NCBI GenBank assembly: GCA_021802645.1
Contig: JAJZRO010000003.1
Span: forward strand, 113,715 to 177,714
Direction: 5' to 3'
Source of the DNA: Deltaproteobacteria bacterium
GTDB taxonomy: Bacteria; Desulfobacterota; Desulfobulbia; Desulfobulbales; Desulfurivibrionaceae
DNA length: 64,000 bases
Within the stretch, counting starts at the first letter, position 1. Each line of letters starts with the position of its first letter. Shown here piece by piece: positions 8,296-17,706 of the stretch. The notes beneath the pieces are model-generated. The model was not told the DNA's origin. It was given only the letters and a program-made list of their open reading frames with translations, and searched no databases. The translations under genes and the position numbers were made by a program.

Positions 8296-9867
8296 ATGAA
8301 GAAGATTCTGGTGGTGGACAACAACCCTTTGGTGCTACGGCTCCTGGGCAGCCAGTTGCAACGGCTCGGCCACGAGGTGCGGACCGCAGCCGACGGCCTT
8401 GTTGCCCTTGAGATTCTCAAAAAAGAATACGCACCGGATATCATCTTCATCGATCTGGTGATGCCCAACATCGACGGGGCCAAGCTCTGCCGCATCATCC
8501 GCGGGATGGAACCCCTCAAGGAGACCTACATCGTCATTCTTTCCGCCATCGCCGCCGAAGAGCGCCTGGATGTGCACGAATTCGGGGCCGACGCCTGCAT
8601 TGCCAAGGGGTCTTTCGACCGCATCGCCACGCATCTCGATCTGGTGCTTGCCGAGGCGGAGAAGCCCTCCCGCGAACGAACCGGCCAGATTATCGGCCTG
8701 GAGGATGTGCACGCACGGACCATCACCAGTGAGCTGCTCATCAAGAAACACCACTACGAGGTGATCCTGAACAACATGGCGGAGGGCATCATCGAATTCA
8801 CCCCGGCTCAGCAGATCATCTATGTGAATCGGGCGGCCGCCGCCATCATCGGCCGCTCCGAGGAGGAAGTCCTGGCCAGCGATTTCCTTTCGCTCTTCGA
8901 GAGAGAGGTCGCGGGTCGAATGGCCGAGGCGCTGGTTGGCATCGGTCTGGGCTCCGTGGCCTTCCCGGAACATGAGACCCTGACCTTCTTCGGCCGGCAG
9001 ATCGCGGTGGTGTTCTATCCGGTGGGCGATCTTGGGGACTCCTCCATCATCGCCCTTTTCCGTGATGTCACGGAAGAGCGGCGGGTCGAGGAATCTTTGC
9101 GCCGTTCCACCCAGCAGCTGCAGACCGCGCTGGAGGAGCTGAAAAAGGCGCAGGCCGTCATGGTGCGCCAGGAAAAGCTCGCCTCCATCGGCACCCTGGC
9201 CTCGGGGGTGGCTCACGAGATTCTGAACCCCTTGAACATCATCAGCACCACAGTCCAACTCCTGCAGATGGAGGATTTGCCGGCGGCCGCCCAGGAACAG
9301 TTGGAGGTGGTCATGGCCCAGATCCGCCGCGCCACCAGGATCACCGACAACCTGCGGATGTTTTCCCACCACAAGGAGGCCGCGGTCGGGCCGGTGGATC
9401 TCAATGTTTTCCTCGATCAGACCCTGGTGCTGGTGGAGCACGACCTCAACCTCGACAACATCCTGGTGGACCGCGATTACGACCCCAACCTGCCTGTGGT
9501 GGAGGCGGACGACGACCAGCTGGCCCAGGTTTTCCTCAACCTCATCAGCAATGCCCGCGATGCCATGGCCGAACGGCCCGAGCGGCGCATCACCATCCGG
9601 ACCCGACGGGTCGGCGACGGGGTCACCATCACCTTTGCCGACACCGGCATCGGCATTGCGCCAGAGCACCTTGGCAAGGTTTTCGACCCTTTTTTCACGA
9701 CCAAGGATCCGGGCCATGGCACCGGGCTGGGGCTTTCCATCGTTTATTCGATCATCGACCGCCACGGCGGTACCATCGAGGTCCATTCCGAGCCCGGCCA
9801 GGGAACGGAATTTTTCATCCATCTGCCACTGACGTGCTATGTGCCGACCAAGGCGGCACAGCCATGA
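8296..9867 (+). CDS. REC-PAS sensor histidine kinase
   Basis: A soluble 523-residue kinase with its receiver at the N-terminus. REC occupies 1-120, with acceptor D53 in IFIDLVMPNIDG; the first acidic pair is D-N rather than D-D. PAS spans about 150-260. A coiled linker leads to HisKA with H307 in GVAHEILNPLN. HATPase_c (about 390-515) has the N-box NLISNARDAM, FADTGIGIAP and TTKDPGHGTGLGLS. There is no membrane segment, so the input is cytoplasmic or comes from a partner kinase phosphorylating the REC domain. A single REC protein and a membrane protein follow in the same operon. HEILNPLN resembles NtrB/AtoS-type kinases. Confidence 0.9.
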   Translation: MKKILVVDNNPLVLRLLGSQLQRLGHEVRTAADGLVALEILKKEYAPDIIFIDLVMPNIDGAKLCRIIRGMEPLKETYIVILSAIAAEERLDVHEFGADACIAKGSFDRIATHLDLVLAEAEKPSRERTGQIIGLEDVHARTITSELLIKKHHYEVILNNMAEGIIEFTPAQQIIYVNRAAAAIIGRSEEEVLASDFLSLFEREVAGRMAEALVGIGLGSVAFPEHETLTFFGRQIAVVFYPVGDLGDSSIIALFRDVTEERRVEESLRRSTQQLQTALEELKKAQAVMVRQEKLASIGTLASGVAHEILNPLNIISTTVQLLQMEDLPAAAQEQLEVVMAQIRRATRITDNLRMFSHHKEAAVGPVDLNVFLDQTLVLVEHDLNLDNILVDRDYDPNLPVVEADDDQLAQVFLNLISNARDAMAERPERRITIRTRRVGDGVTITFADTGIGIAPEHLGKVFDPFFTTKDPGHGTGLGLSIVYSIIDRHGGTIEVHSEPGQGTEFFIHLPLTCYVPTKAAQP

Positions 9868-9898
9868 GACGCGGCCTCTATTCGCAAGCGGGGGGACA

Positions 9899-10282
9899 AT
9901 GGGAGACGATAAGGTTCGGGTTCTGATTGTTGATGACGAGTATGCCTTCTGCAAGGCGCTCAAACTCTTCCTGACCAAGGTGGGGTACGAGGCGATCATC
10001 GCCACCAACGGCGAACATGCCTTGGACCTTATCCAGGAGGAGCGGCCGCAGGTGATGACCCTCGACATCCGCATGCCGGGCATGGACGGCTACGAGGTGC
10101 TGCACCACGCCAAACGCCTCAACCCGAAGTTGTTCATCATCGTGGTGACGGCCATCGACGTGCCGCGTATGGAGGAATTGCTGGAGCGGAGCGGCGCCCA
10201 TGCCGTATTCCGTAAGCCCGTCAGCCTTGCCGAATTGCAGGAGACCATCGCCCGCCATCTGGCCAGCGGGAGCCCGACATGA
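9899..10282 (+). CDS. Single-domain response regulator (REC only)
   Basis: A 127-residue receiver domain with no output domain. It has the acidic pair in LIVDDEYAF near residue 12, acceptor D56 in MTLDIRMPGMDG, a switch Thr in VVTAID and the conserved Lys in FRKPV. Start 9899 gives the natural REC N-terminus MGDDKVRVLIVDDE; an in-frame ATG 60 bases upstream would add an unlikely basic extension overlapping the kinase gene. It is a plausible phosphotransfer partner of the upstream kinase. Its last four bases overlap the next start (ATGA). Confidence 0.88.
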   Translation: MGDDKVRVLIVDDEYAFCKALKLFLTKVGYEAIIATNGEHALDLIQEERPQVMTLDIRMPGMDGYEVLHHAKRLNPKLFIIVVTAIDVPRMEELLERSGAHAVFRKPVSLAELQETIARHLASGSPT

Positions 10283-11487
10283 CCAGAGGCCGCGTCCTCC
10301 TCTGGGGGACCATCGCGGCGTACTGCCTCATCGGGATGGAAATCATCATCATGATTTCCCCCTTTGCCCTTTATTTTTACTCGGTCTACGGTCCGCTCCT
10401 CGACCTGCTCGCTCTTTCGCCCTCGACGAGTTGGACCACCGAGTTCTTCTTGCCCCACATGGTCTTTCCCGCCGATCCGCTCATCCTCTTCTTCTCCTAT
10501 CTGCAGGTGCTGCTGGTGGTGGGGCTCCTGTTTTTTTTCACCGCCGCTATTCCCCTCTACTATGGCCGTTTCAGGGGCAAGGGGGTGGTGCAGGTCAGCT
10601 TCTACAAGAAGATCCGTCATCCGCAGTATTTCTTCCTGGCCGTCTCCGGCTTCGGTTTGCTGCTCTATTGGCCGCGCTTCATCATCTTGATCATGTACGT
10701 CACCATGCTTTTCGTCTACTATCTCCTGGCCCGCAACGAGGAATGGCGGATGCAGCAGGAGGCGCCGGAGGCATATGCGCATTATATGGCCACCACCCCC
10801 ATGTTCCTGCCGGGTGAGCCGGGCGGCCGTCTCTTTGCCGCCCTGTTCGGCTGGCTTCGCCCCAAGTGGGTCGGGATCCTCGGTTTGTATCTGCTCAGCC
10901 TCTGTTTGGCGGTAGTTTTGGCCATGGGGCTCCGCGCCTATACAGTGAGCACCATTCAGCAGGTGCGGGTGGCCGAGATGACGCTGGTGCCGGTGTTTCC
11001 GCGCCAGGATGCAGTGGTGCGCGAACTTTACCAGCGAGCCTTGGCCGATCCGTCGGTACAGCGACAACTCGCGAGGCGGCCGGACGTCAACCTCGGTTAC
11101 CTCATGCCGGGCGATTTTTTTCTCATGGCGCTGGTGACCGATGCCGATCGCCGCTTTTCCGACGACATGATCCAGCGCTTTCCAGAGATCCTCGAATGGC
11201 ATCAGTACAAATTCCGGGGAGGACTAGGCAAATTTTTCAGGATTTTCTATAACTTTGTCAGCACGTGGGGGACGGTGCCGACCAACTATGACATTGAACG
11301 GTTCGTCTTCGTGGCGGTTCGCGACCGTTCCGGGCGCGCGGTGGCGCCCGGGCGTTTGTTCGCCATGGGCCTCAACCGTACGCCGGCCCTGATCGTCGAT
11401 CTCGACGCCCGCACCCATGCGGTGCTCCACGTGGTGAAGACCAGCGAGAGCAACAAGTGGGGGCGGATGCCCATGCCGACCTTCTGA
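10279..11487 (+). CDS. Membrane protein with isoprenylcysteine/phospholipid methyltransferase-like domain
   Basis: A 402-residue protein with about six hydrophobic segments. Residues about 105-165 carry the ICMT/PEMT-like signature: KIRHPQYFFLAVSGFGLLL and then a TM followed by NEEWRMQQEAPEAYAHY. In those families RHP and the Glu-Glu pair form the S-adenosylmethionine pocket. After another TM near residues 195-220, the last 180 residues look like a soluble, probably extracytoplasmic domain I cannot assign. It overlaps the receiver gene by four bases, so it belongs to the kinase-REC operon. The substrate is unknown. Confidence 0.65.
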   Translation: MTRGRVLLWGTIAAYCLIGMEIIIMISPFALYFYSVYGPLLDLLALSPSTSWTTEFFLPHMVFPADPLILFFSYLQVLLVVGLLFFFTAAIPLYYGRFRGKGVVQVSFYKKIRHPQYFFLAVSGFGLLLYWPRFIILIMYVTMLFVYYLLARNEEWRMQQEAPEAYAHYMATTPMFLPGEPGGRLFAALFGWLRPKWVGILGLYLLSLCLAVVLAMGLRAYTVSTIQQVRVAEMTLVPVFPRQDAVVRELYQRALADPSVQRQLARRPDVNLGYLMPGDFFLMALVTDADRRFSDDMIQRFPEILEWHQYKFRGGLGKFFRIFYNFVSTWGTVPTNYDIERFVFVAVRDRSGRAVAPGRLFAMGLNRTPALIVDLDARTHAVLHVVKTSESNKWGRMPMPTF

Positions 11488-11558
11488 TGCCCCCAAGGCG
11501 CAGGGGAGGCGCTGGCTCGGCTGACGGTTTCCTTTTTTTCCGTTGCCCATTTTCGTGG

Positions 11559-11587
11559 TTGTCTTCTGGGCCGCTCCCATTTATGAT
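11559..11587 (+). promoter_or_regulatory. Promoter of rsfS-gpmI
   Basis: TTGTCT (11559-11564), a 17-base spacer and TATGAT (11582-11587) lie 37 bases before the rsfS start. Confidence 0.55.
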
Positions 11588-11624
11588 GGGCTTCCCCGTT
11601 TCCATGCAAGAACAGTGAGTTGCC

Positions 11625-12026
11625 ATGAAGAAAATCGACAAGACTCTTTCCCATCTGCCAAGCCTGGAGCTGGCCCAGATCGCGGCCCGGGCGGCTCTCG
11701 ACAAGAAGGCGGAAAACCTCGTCATCCTCGACGTGCAGGGGCTCGCCTCCTTCACCGACGCCTTTGTCATCATGAGCGGCCGTTCCACCCGCCATGTCCA
11801 GGGCCTGGCCCAGGCGGTGGATGACGCCCTGGCGAGCAAGCGCCTCAAAACCACCACCACCGAAGGGCTGACCGAAGGCCACTGGGTGTTGCTCGACTAC
11901 GGTGAAATCGTGGTCCACATCTTTTACAGCGACACCCGGGAGTTTTACAACCTGGAGGGGCTGTGGCACGACGCGCCCCGCGTGCCGGTGGAGGAGACGC
12001 CGGTCGCCCGCCCGGGGGAGGATTAA
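11625..12026 (+). CDS. rsfS: Ribosome silencing factor RsfS (Iojap family)
   Basis: A 133-residue member of the RsfS/Iojap family, which binds ribosomal protein L14 and blocks subunit joining when nutrients are short. Family signatures are KKAENLVILDVQGLASFTDAFVIMSG (about 27-52), STRHVQGLAQAVDD and WVLLDYGEIVVHIF with FYNLEGLWHDAP at the end. It is three bases upstream of gpmI, so the two are co-transcribed. Confidence 0.95.
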   Translation: MKKIDKTLSHLPSLELAQIAARAALDKKAENLVILDVQGLASFTDAFVIMSGRSTRHVQGLAQAVDDALASKRLKTTTTEGLTEGHWVLLDYGEIVVHIFYSDTREFYNLEGLWHDAPRVPVEETPVARPGED

Positions 12027-12029
12027 GGC

Positions 12030-13583
12030 ATGGCGCCGACCCCCGTTTTGCTCGCCATTCTCGATGGCTGGGGCTATGCCGCGCCGTCAGCCGGCAATGC
12101 CGTCTCCCAGGCCAATACCCCCAACATGGACCGCTGGCAGCGGGAGTGCCCCTCTACTACCCTGGTCGCCCACAACGGCGCTGTGGGTCTGCCCGAGGGG
12201 CAGATGGGCAACTCCGAGGTGGGGCATCTCAACATCGGCGCCGGCCGCATCGTCTATCAGGATTTCACCCGCATCAACCGGGAGATCGCCACCGGCACCT
12301 TCGGCCAGAACGCGGTGTTGGCAAGCGCCATGGCCAAGGCGGCCACCGGCGGCAGGTTGCATCTGCTGGGGCTGCTTTCCGACGGCGGGGTGCATAGTCA
12401 CCTCGGCCACCTGGTCGCCCTGCTGGAGATGGCGGCCAAAGCGGGACTTAGGGACGTCTATGTCCACGCCTTCATGGATGGCCGCGATACCCCACCCAAG
12501 AGCGGGGCCGGCTACATGGCGCAGCTCAAGGAGGCCATGGCCCGGATCGGGGTGGGGAGGGTGGCCACGGTGAGCGGCCGCTACTACGCCATGGACCGCG
12601 ACAACCGTTGGGAGCGGGTGCAGCGCGCCTGGCAGACCCTGGTCGATGGCGCGGCCGAGTTCACCGCTGATGACCCCATCGCCGCGGTGGAGTCGGCGTA
12701 TGGTCGGGGCGAGACCGACGAATTCATCAAGCCGACCCTGCTGCTCGCCAGCGGCAAGCCGGTGGCCACCATCGGCGATGGCGACGTGGTGATCTTTTTC
12801 AATTTCCGGGCCGACCGCGCCCGGCAGCTCACCCACGCTCTGACCGACGCGCGCTTCGACGGCTTTGCCCGTCGCACCGTACCACGCCTGGCCGAACTGG
12901 TCACCTTCACCCGCTACGACAAGCACTTCACCCTGCCAGTGGCCTTCCCACCCCAATCGCTCACCCACATCCTCGGCGAGGAGGTGAGCAGCCATGGCCT
13001 CAGGCAGCTCCGCATCGCGGAGACGGAAAAGTACGCCCATGTCACCTACTTCTTCAACGGCGGCCGCGAAGAGCCGTTTCCCTTGGAGGAGCGGGCCTTG
13101 ATTCCGTCGCCCAAGGAGGTGGCCACCTACGACCAGAAGCCCGAGATGAGCGCCTTTGCCGTGACCGAGGAACTGCTCCGCCGGATCGATGGCATGCCCT
13201 ATGGTCTGGTGGTGCTCAACTTCGCCAATGGCGATATGGTGGGCCACAGCGGGGTGCTGGCCGCGGCGATCAAGGCATGCGAGGCGGTGGATCAGTGCCT
13301 CGGCCGGATCGTCGAACAGTTCACCGCCCAGGGCGGGGTGGTGCTCATCACCGCCGACCACGGCAATGCGGAGATCATGGTCGATCCGGCCACCGGCGGC
13401 CCGTTCACCGCCCATTCCTCGAATCCGGTGCCGCTCATTATGGTGGGCGCCGCGCCGGGCATGGGGCTCCAGAACGGCGGTACCCTGACCAACATCGCCC
13501 CCACCATCCTCGACCTCATGGGGCTGCCGATCCCGGCGGAGATGGAGAGCACCAGCCTGCTGGCACCGGGCAAGGGGCGATAA
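12030..13583 (+). CDS. gpmI: 2,3-bisphosphoglycerate-independent phosphoglycerate mutase
   Basis: The manganese-dependent enzyme of 517 residues that interconverts 3- and 2-phosphoglycerate in glycolysis and gluconeogenesis. Visible features are the metal-binding LAILDGWGY at the N-terminus, the active-site serine in [17 protein letters not shown] near residue 62, and FMDGRDTPP and [13 protein letters not shown] in the phosphotransferase domain. [24 protein letters not shown] and ITADHGNAE complete the alkaline-phosphatase-like metal site. Length is normal for the family. Confidence 0.97.
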   Translation: MAPTPVLLAILDGWGYAAPSAGNAVSQANTPNMDRWQRECPSTTLVAHNGAVGLPEGQMGNSEVGHLNIGAGRIVYQDFTRINREIATGTFGQNAVLASAMAKAATGGRLHLLGLLSDGGVHSHLGHLVALLEMAAKAGLRDVYVHAFMDGRDTPPKSGAGYMAQLKEAMARIGVGRVATVSGRYYAMDRDNRWERVQRAWQTLVDGAAEFTADDPIAAVESAYGRGETDEFIKPTLLLASGKPVATIGDGDVVIFFNFRADRARQLTHALTDARFDGFARRTVPRLAELVTFTRYDKHFTLPVAFPPQSLTHILGEEVSSHGLRQLRIAETEKYAHVTYFFNGGREEPFPLEERALIPSPKEVATYDQKPEMSAFAVTEELLRRIDGMPYGLVVLNFANGDMVGHSGVLAAAIKACEAVDQCLGRIVEQFTAQGGVVLITADHGNAEIMVDPATGGPFTAHSSNPVPLIMVGAAPGMGLQNGGTLTNIAPTILDLMGLPIPAEMESTSLLAPGKGR

Positions 13584-13652
13584 TCCCACGAGTTACATAG
13601 AGGAGGCGGGGACGTTTACCACCGGCCAGTCTTTTTGATCCAGGAGGTTCCT

Positions 13653-14858
13653 ATGCGTCAGTTCTTTTTCTGTGGTTGTGTGGCAGTAACGCTTCTTGCG
13701 GCCAGTCTCGCCGGGGCGGCGCCGCCACCCGCGCCTGTTGCGGCACCCTCTCCCTCCGTCTCTTCCCCCGCCACCGGAACGCCGGAGGATGCACGCAACC
13801 ACATGCTCCGCGGCATGGCTGCCATTGAAATGGCCAAGTCCCCCGAGGACTTCGGGGTGGCCGAAGACGAATTCCGGATGGCTACCGAGATTGCGCCGCA
13901 GATGGCCATCGCCTGGTTCAATCTGGGCAAGGCCCAGACGCAGCTGGGGCACTATGCGGCGGCCATTGAGAGCTACCGTCAGTATCTGGCCCTGGCGCCT
14001 GGGGCCAAGGACGCGCAAGGCGTGCGCGACGAGATCGTCAAGCTCGAGTTCCGTCAGGAACTCGTCACCAAGGCTCAATCGCGGGCAGGCATCTGGATGG
14101 GGCAGGATGGCACCCCCTATACCCTGACGCTGGCCGGCAACCGCATGACCTTCAAAACCAACCGGCGGCGGGTGCCGGAGGAGGAGGTGCGCTCCACCTA
14201 CCCGCTGGTCGGCACGGTCCCCAACTCGGACCTTACCCAGGCAGAATACCAGTTGATCATCCAGGGCAACCATCTTACCGGGACATGGAACCGCGGGGCG
14301 GTGCCCGCCGACAAATGCACGGTTCCTCCCGACACCGCGGAGGTATCCGGCGAGCTGAACGACAAGGAGCACAAGATAGTGCTCCATCATGACCGCACGA
14401 CCTACGAGGCAGCCACGCAGATGTCCCTGCTGGGGGACGACAGTTGCGGTGGCATCGTTGCCGGGGAAAGGAAAACGGTCGAGGATGTACTCTATGGCCC
14501 TCTCGCGAAGGGTGGGCTGGGCGTCGGCCTCTATGGCCTCACGTCGTGGTGGGATGGCGGATTTTCTTTGGTGCACTTCGGCTGGCAGGGGCGATTGGGG
14601 GTAACGAACGTGAAGTCGGGCACCCCGGCCTTCGAGGCCGGACTGCGCGATAAGGACGAAATTCTGTCCATCGATGGGGTGGCGGTTAAGAGTCTTTCCG
14701 CCGGGGAGGCGGTGATGCGGCTGCACGGCGACATCGGGAGCAGCGTGACGCTGGAGATCGTGCGGGAAGATCAGAAGGAGCCCCTCAGCCTGACCCTCCG
14801 TCGCGTCGAGGTGCCGGTTGCCGTGCCCCAGGATGTTTCAACGGCCTGGCTTAATTGA
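13653..14858 (+). CDS. Exported TPR-PDZ protein (family Q, copy 1)
   Basis: A 401-residue secreted protein. A signal peptide covers about residues 1-22 (FFFCGCVAVTLLAASLAGAA). TPR helices follow at about 45-135, with AWFNLGKAQTQLG and AIESYRQYLALAPGAKDA. A beta-rich middle region of unknown fold spans about 150-310. A PDZ domain at about 310-395 has VKSGTPAFEAGLRDKDEILSIDG-type sequence. AGGAGG five bases upstream fixes the start at 13653. It opens the family cluster, and the copy at 17707 has the same domain order. PDZ domains usually bind peptide C-termini; no catalytic domain is visible. Function unknown. Confidence 0.8.
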   Translation: MRQFFFCGCVAVTLLAASLAGAAPPPAPVAAPSPSVSSPATGTPEDARNHMLRGMAAIEMAKSPEDFGVAEDEFRMATEIAPQMAIAWFNLGKAQTQLGHYAAAIESYRQYLALAPGAKDAQGVRDEIVKLEFRQELVTKAQSRAGIWMGQDGTPYTLTLAGNRMTFKTNRRRVPEEEVRSTYPLVGTVPNSDLTQAEYQLIIQGNHLTGTWNRGAVPADKCTVPPDTAEVSGELNDKEHKIVLHHDRTTYEAATQMSLLGDDSCGGIVAGERKTVEDVLYGPLAKGGLGVGLYGLTSWWDGGFSLVHFGWQGRLGVTNVKSGTPAFEAGLRDKDEILSIDGVAVKSLSAGEAVMRLHGDIGSSVTLEIVREDQKEPLSLTLRRVEVPVAVPQDVSTAWLN

Positions 14859-14904
14859 GCAGGGAATCATCTTCTCCGACCTTGGGACAATGAAGGGAGG
14901 AAGC

Positions 14905-15879
14905 ATGTTTTCGGTAAGAGATTTTGGGAGAGCAGGGCTCTGGGCCTTGACGGTGGTCGTATGGGGATGGTTCGTTTTCATGACCTCCGCAAACGCCCAG
15001 ACTGAAGACGGGATACCTGTGGGATACCAATATTCCCCAAAGCCTCCGGTCGGTATCGCAAGCATTGACGCCGCCAGGAAGGATCTGGCGGATTTGCTGC
15101 AGAGCGACAAACAACCCGGCGTAAAATACCTCGGTCAGCAGGGGATCAATACTTATGCCGAGCGAAACGCCCTGGAGCCCCTTATGCATGGCAGAAAGGG
15201 CGGCGCCATGGCGTTTTATGATGCCGGCAACACCTTGCTGTTCATGACGGTGGATGGTTTTGCGGTGCGGGCGGAAAGCATCGAGGTGAGTCCGCGCCTC
15301 GCCTTTTTTTATACCGACTTGTTGGGCACTACCATTGTTGTCACGAAAATCGCTGCCCAACTTCCTCCCCTTGGCTTTCAAATCCTTGAGGGAAGCACGG
15401 GAATGGCGAGCTGGATTGTCCCCTACCGGATTGATTTCCCTGGATTAATGTCGTTCCATTTTGCCGAACTGTCCGCTGCCCAGCGATTTGCCGACGATCT
15501 TTTTGTTATCCAGCAGAATCTGGAAAAGGACCACGGGGAGCGACTCGCCCTTTTTAAGACAAAAGCCGCGCAATATCGCGGGATGAAGGTGAAGCCTCCG
15601 GTCTCCGAGGAGCAGCGGAAATACATCGTCCAGGCCAATGTCTTGAACGAGCGGAAGGAGTATGCCGGGGCCATCGATCTCTACGGCAAGGCCATCGACG
15701 TCGATCCAGTCTCTTATCCGCCGGCCTATTTCAATCTGGCCCTGCTTGCGGCGCAGATGCAGCGGTACGAACCGGCCATCGCCTACATGAAACAGTATCT
15801 GCAGCTTGTACCGGACGCCAAGGATGCCCGTAGCGCCCAGGATAAGATCTACGAGTGGGAATTGATGTTGCGGAAATAA
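14905..15879 (+). CDS. Exported protein with C-terminal TPR tail (family P, copy 1)
   Basis: A 324-residue protein with a signal peptide (about 1-31, ending near TSANAQ). The N-terminal domain opens with SPKPPVGIASIDAARKDLADLL, is beta-rich at about 75-185 and ends in a helix containing FADDLFVIQQN. The tail (about 215-324) is highly conserved within the cluster: SEEQRKYIVQANVLNERKEYAGAI, PVSYPPAYFNLAL and LVPDAKDARSAQDKIYEWE, i.e. about two TPR repeats plus a cap helix. GGGAGG four bases upstream supports the start. The role is unknown; the modular form suggests a periplasmic binding or scaffold protein. Confidence 0.75.
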   Translation: MFSVRDFGRAGLWALTVVVWGWFVFMTSANAQTEDGIPVGYQYSPKPPVGIASIDAARKDLADLLQSDKQPGVKYLGQQGINTYAERNALEPLMHGRKGGAMAFYDAGNTLLFMTVDGFAVRAESIEVSPRLAFFYTDLLGTTIVVTKIAAQLPPLGFQILEGSTGMASWIVPYRIDFPGLMSFHFAELSAAQRFADDLFVIQQNLEKDHGERLALFKTKAAQYRGMKVKPPVSEEQRKYIVQANVLNERKEYAGAIDLYGKAIDVDPVSYPPAYFNLALLAAQMQRYEPAIAYMKQYLQLVPDAKDARSAQDKIYEWELMLRK

Positions 15880-15897
15880 GCAGGAGAGGGGCGCCCC

Positions 15898-16767
15898 ATG
15901 TTTTTTCGGGAAAAAAGAGCCGGATTGTGTCTTTTGTGTTTGGCCATGGCAGCGGTAATCGCCGCCACTGTGCCACCAGCCAACGCCGCTTCGTCGGAAA
16001 CTCCGCGGTCAGGGTATGATGTGGTCTACCGGCCGGAAGTTCGTGCCGGGATGAACTTCGAGTCCGCGAAGAAGGATTTTGAGGATTCGCTCCAACACCT
16101 GCGGCTCTATCCGGATATCTGTCCCCCGCTTTCGCTCTATGTCGACAAGACCACTGCGTATGATGACAGGGTGGAGATCGGCTGGACAAACCATTGCGGA
16201 GGCCCGCAGAAGACAGGTGTCTTCGTGCTGCCTTATTACAAAATTTCTCATTCTACGATCATCGCTGAATACCGGAAAGAGGGCCATGGAAGCATTCGCC
16301 ACGAGATCAACTTTCCAGACCTGGTCAATCTCCAATTTGATAATCTTGCCTCTGCCCGAAAGGCGGCCGATGCGCTCCTCTTTATTCAAAATGAAGAAAA
16401 AAAGGCCGACGAGGAACGAAATGCCCAGCTTGCCCGTTTTGAGCCGATTGCAGTGCAATACCGCGCACTGAAGGTAAAACCGGCGATGTCCGAAGAGCAG
16501 CGAAAATTTGTCGTACAGGCGAATGCCTTCAACCAGGGGAAGAATTACGACAAGGCGATCGAGAAATACCTGAAGGCCGTTGATTCCAATCCCACCTCCT
16601 ATCCGGCTGCCTACTTCAACCTGGCCCTTCTTTATGCCCAACAAAAACACCCTCGGCGCGCCATCTTCTACATGAAGCACTATCTGCTCCTGGAACCGGA
16701 CGCCAAGGACGCCCGCAGCGCCCGGGACAAGATCTACGAATGGGAAGCGCTGCTGGAAGGGAAGTGA
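15898..16767 (+). CDS. Exported protein with C-terminal TPR tail (family P, copy 2)
   Basis: A 289-residue paralogue of the preceding product, 18 bases downstream. The signal peptide is about residues 1-31 (cleavage near PANAA). The N-terminal domain is strongly diverged from the other copies and has two cysteines (YPDICPPL and NHCGGPQ) that could form a disulfide. The helix ADALLFIQNEE is kept, and the tail SEEQRKFVVQANAFNQGKNYDKAI to EPDAKDARSARDKIYEWE is close to the other copies. Function unknown. Confidence 0.73.
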   Translation: MFFREKRAGLCLLCLAMAAVIAATVPPANAASSETPRSGYDVVYRPEVRAGMNFESAKKDFEDSLQHLRLYPDICPPLSLYVDKTTAYDDRVEIGWTNHCGGPQKTGVFVLPYYKISHSTIIAEYRKEGHGSIRHEINFPDLVNLQFDNLASARKAADALLFIQNEEKKADEERNAQLARFEPIAVQYRALKVKPAMSEEQRKFVVQANAFNQGKNYDKAIEKYLKAVDSNPTSYPAAYFNLALLYAQQKHPRRAIFYMKHYLLLEPDAKDARSARDKIYEWEALLEGK

Positions 16768-16783
16768 CGAGGAGACTGTGAAA

Positions 16784-17650
16784 ATGTCTTTGGTAAGAAG
16801 AACAGTCCGTGGGCGCGGTTTTTGCCTTTTCTTTTTGGCCGTGGTGTTGGCTTGGCCCCCTCCAGTCTCTTCCCAAGCCGCCGACGTCTATAGCCCCAAG
16901 CTTCCCGCCGGCATCACGACCATCGAGGCGGCAAGGGAAGACCTGGCGCGTCTTCTTGAAAAGCGGAGCGAGACCATGCGGATTTTCTATGATGGCATTC
17001 CCGCACCTCTCGTTGGCAGTCCAGGGATCAGGACCAAATTTTTCCAATCCTACCCGCAGACCAAGGAACTTCTCGTCAATGACACATTTTTCACGATCGA
17101 TACCTACGGCGTGAAGGTCCTCCACGATAGGATCGATCTGCCTGTCCGTCCTTTGTATTACGAGGATTTGCCCGGTTTCAACATCACCGTCCAGAATGGC
17201 GCGGTTGCCGTGTCCCCCCAAATTGAATTGCGGTTCGGACGGGCAGCAATGGCCGAAGCCCAGCGAGTAGCGGACGACCTTTTTTTCATCCAGCAGAATA
17301 TCGTGACACTTCAGAAGGAAAACGAAGCGGCCTTTCAGGAAAAGGCGGCCCAATACCGGACGCTGAAGACAAAACCAGCCATGTCGGAGGAGCAGCGCAG
17401 GTTGGTTGTTCAGGCCGAATCACTGAACGACCGGAAGGAGTATGCCAAGGCGATCGATGCGTTCCAGAAGGCTATCGACGTCGATCCGGTTTCCTATCCG
17501 CCAGCCTATTTCGATCTGGCCCTGCTCTCGGCTCAGATGCAGCGGTTCAAGCCGGCTCTCGCTTACATGAAAAAGTATCTGCTGCTCGTGCCGGACGCCA
17601 AGGACGCCCGCGCTGCCCAGGACAAGATATACGACTGGGAGTTGAAATAG
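16784..17650 (+). CDS. Exported protein with C-terminal TPR tail (family P, copy 3)
   Basis: A 288-residue paralogue. The signal peptide ends near SSQAAD. The N-terminal domain opens with YSPKLPAGITTIEAAREDLARLL, the same opening as copies 1 and 4, and ends with ADDLFFIQQN. The TPR tail runs from SEEQRRLVVQAESLNDRKEYAKAI to VPDAKDARAAQDKIYDWELK. ATG at 16784 is preferred because GGAG lies nine bases upstream; a GTG two codons earlier is possible. It lies 16 bases after copy 2, consistent with one operon. Confidence 0.73.
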   Translation: MSLVRRTVRGRGFCLFFLAVVLAWPPPVSSQAADVYSPKLPAGITTIEAAREDLARLLEKRSETMRIFYDGIPAPLVGSPGIRTKFFQSYPQTKELLVNDTFFTIDTYGVKVLHDRIDLPVRPLYYEDLPGFNITVQNGAVAVSPQIELRFGRAAMAEAQRVADDLFFIQQNIVTLQKENEAAFQEKAAQYRTLKTKPAMSEEQRRLVVQAESLNDRKEYAKAIDAFQKAIDVDPVSYPPAYFDLALLSAQMQRFKPALAYMKKYLLLVPDAKDARAAQDKIYDWELK

Positions 17651-17706
17651 CTCCCCATCTTTCTCGTCTCGCGCTAACGTCCCCTTATATTCTTGGAGGA
17701 GATAGT

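Noticed and set aside
4449..8411. Two long plus-strand open frames opposite the HD hydrolase, YkgJ and secDF genes
   Set aside because: Compositionally biased (rich in Gly, Gln, Glu, His, Asp), no motifs, and fully covered by real genes on the other strand.
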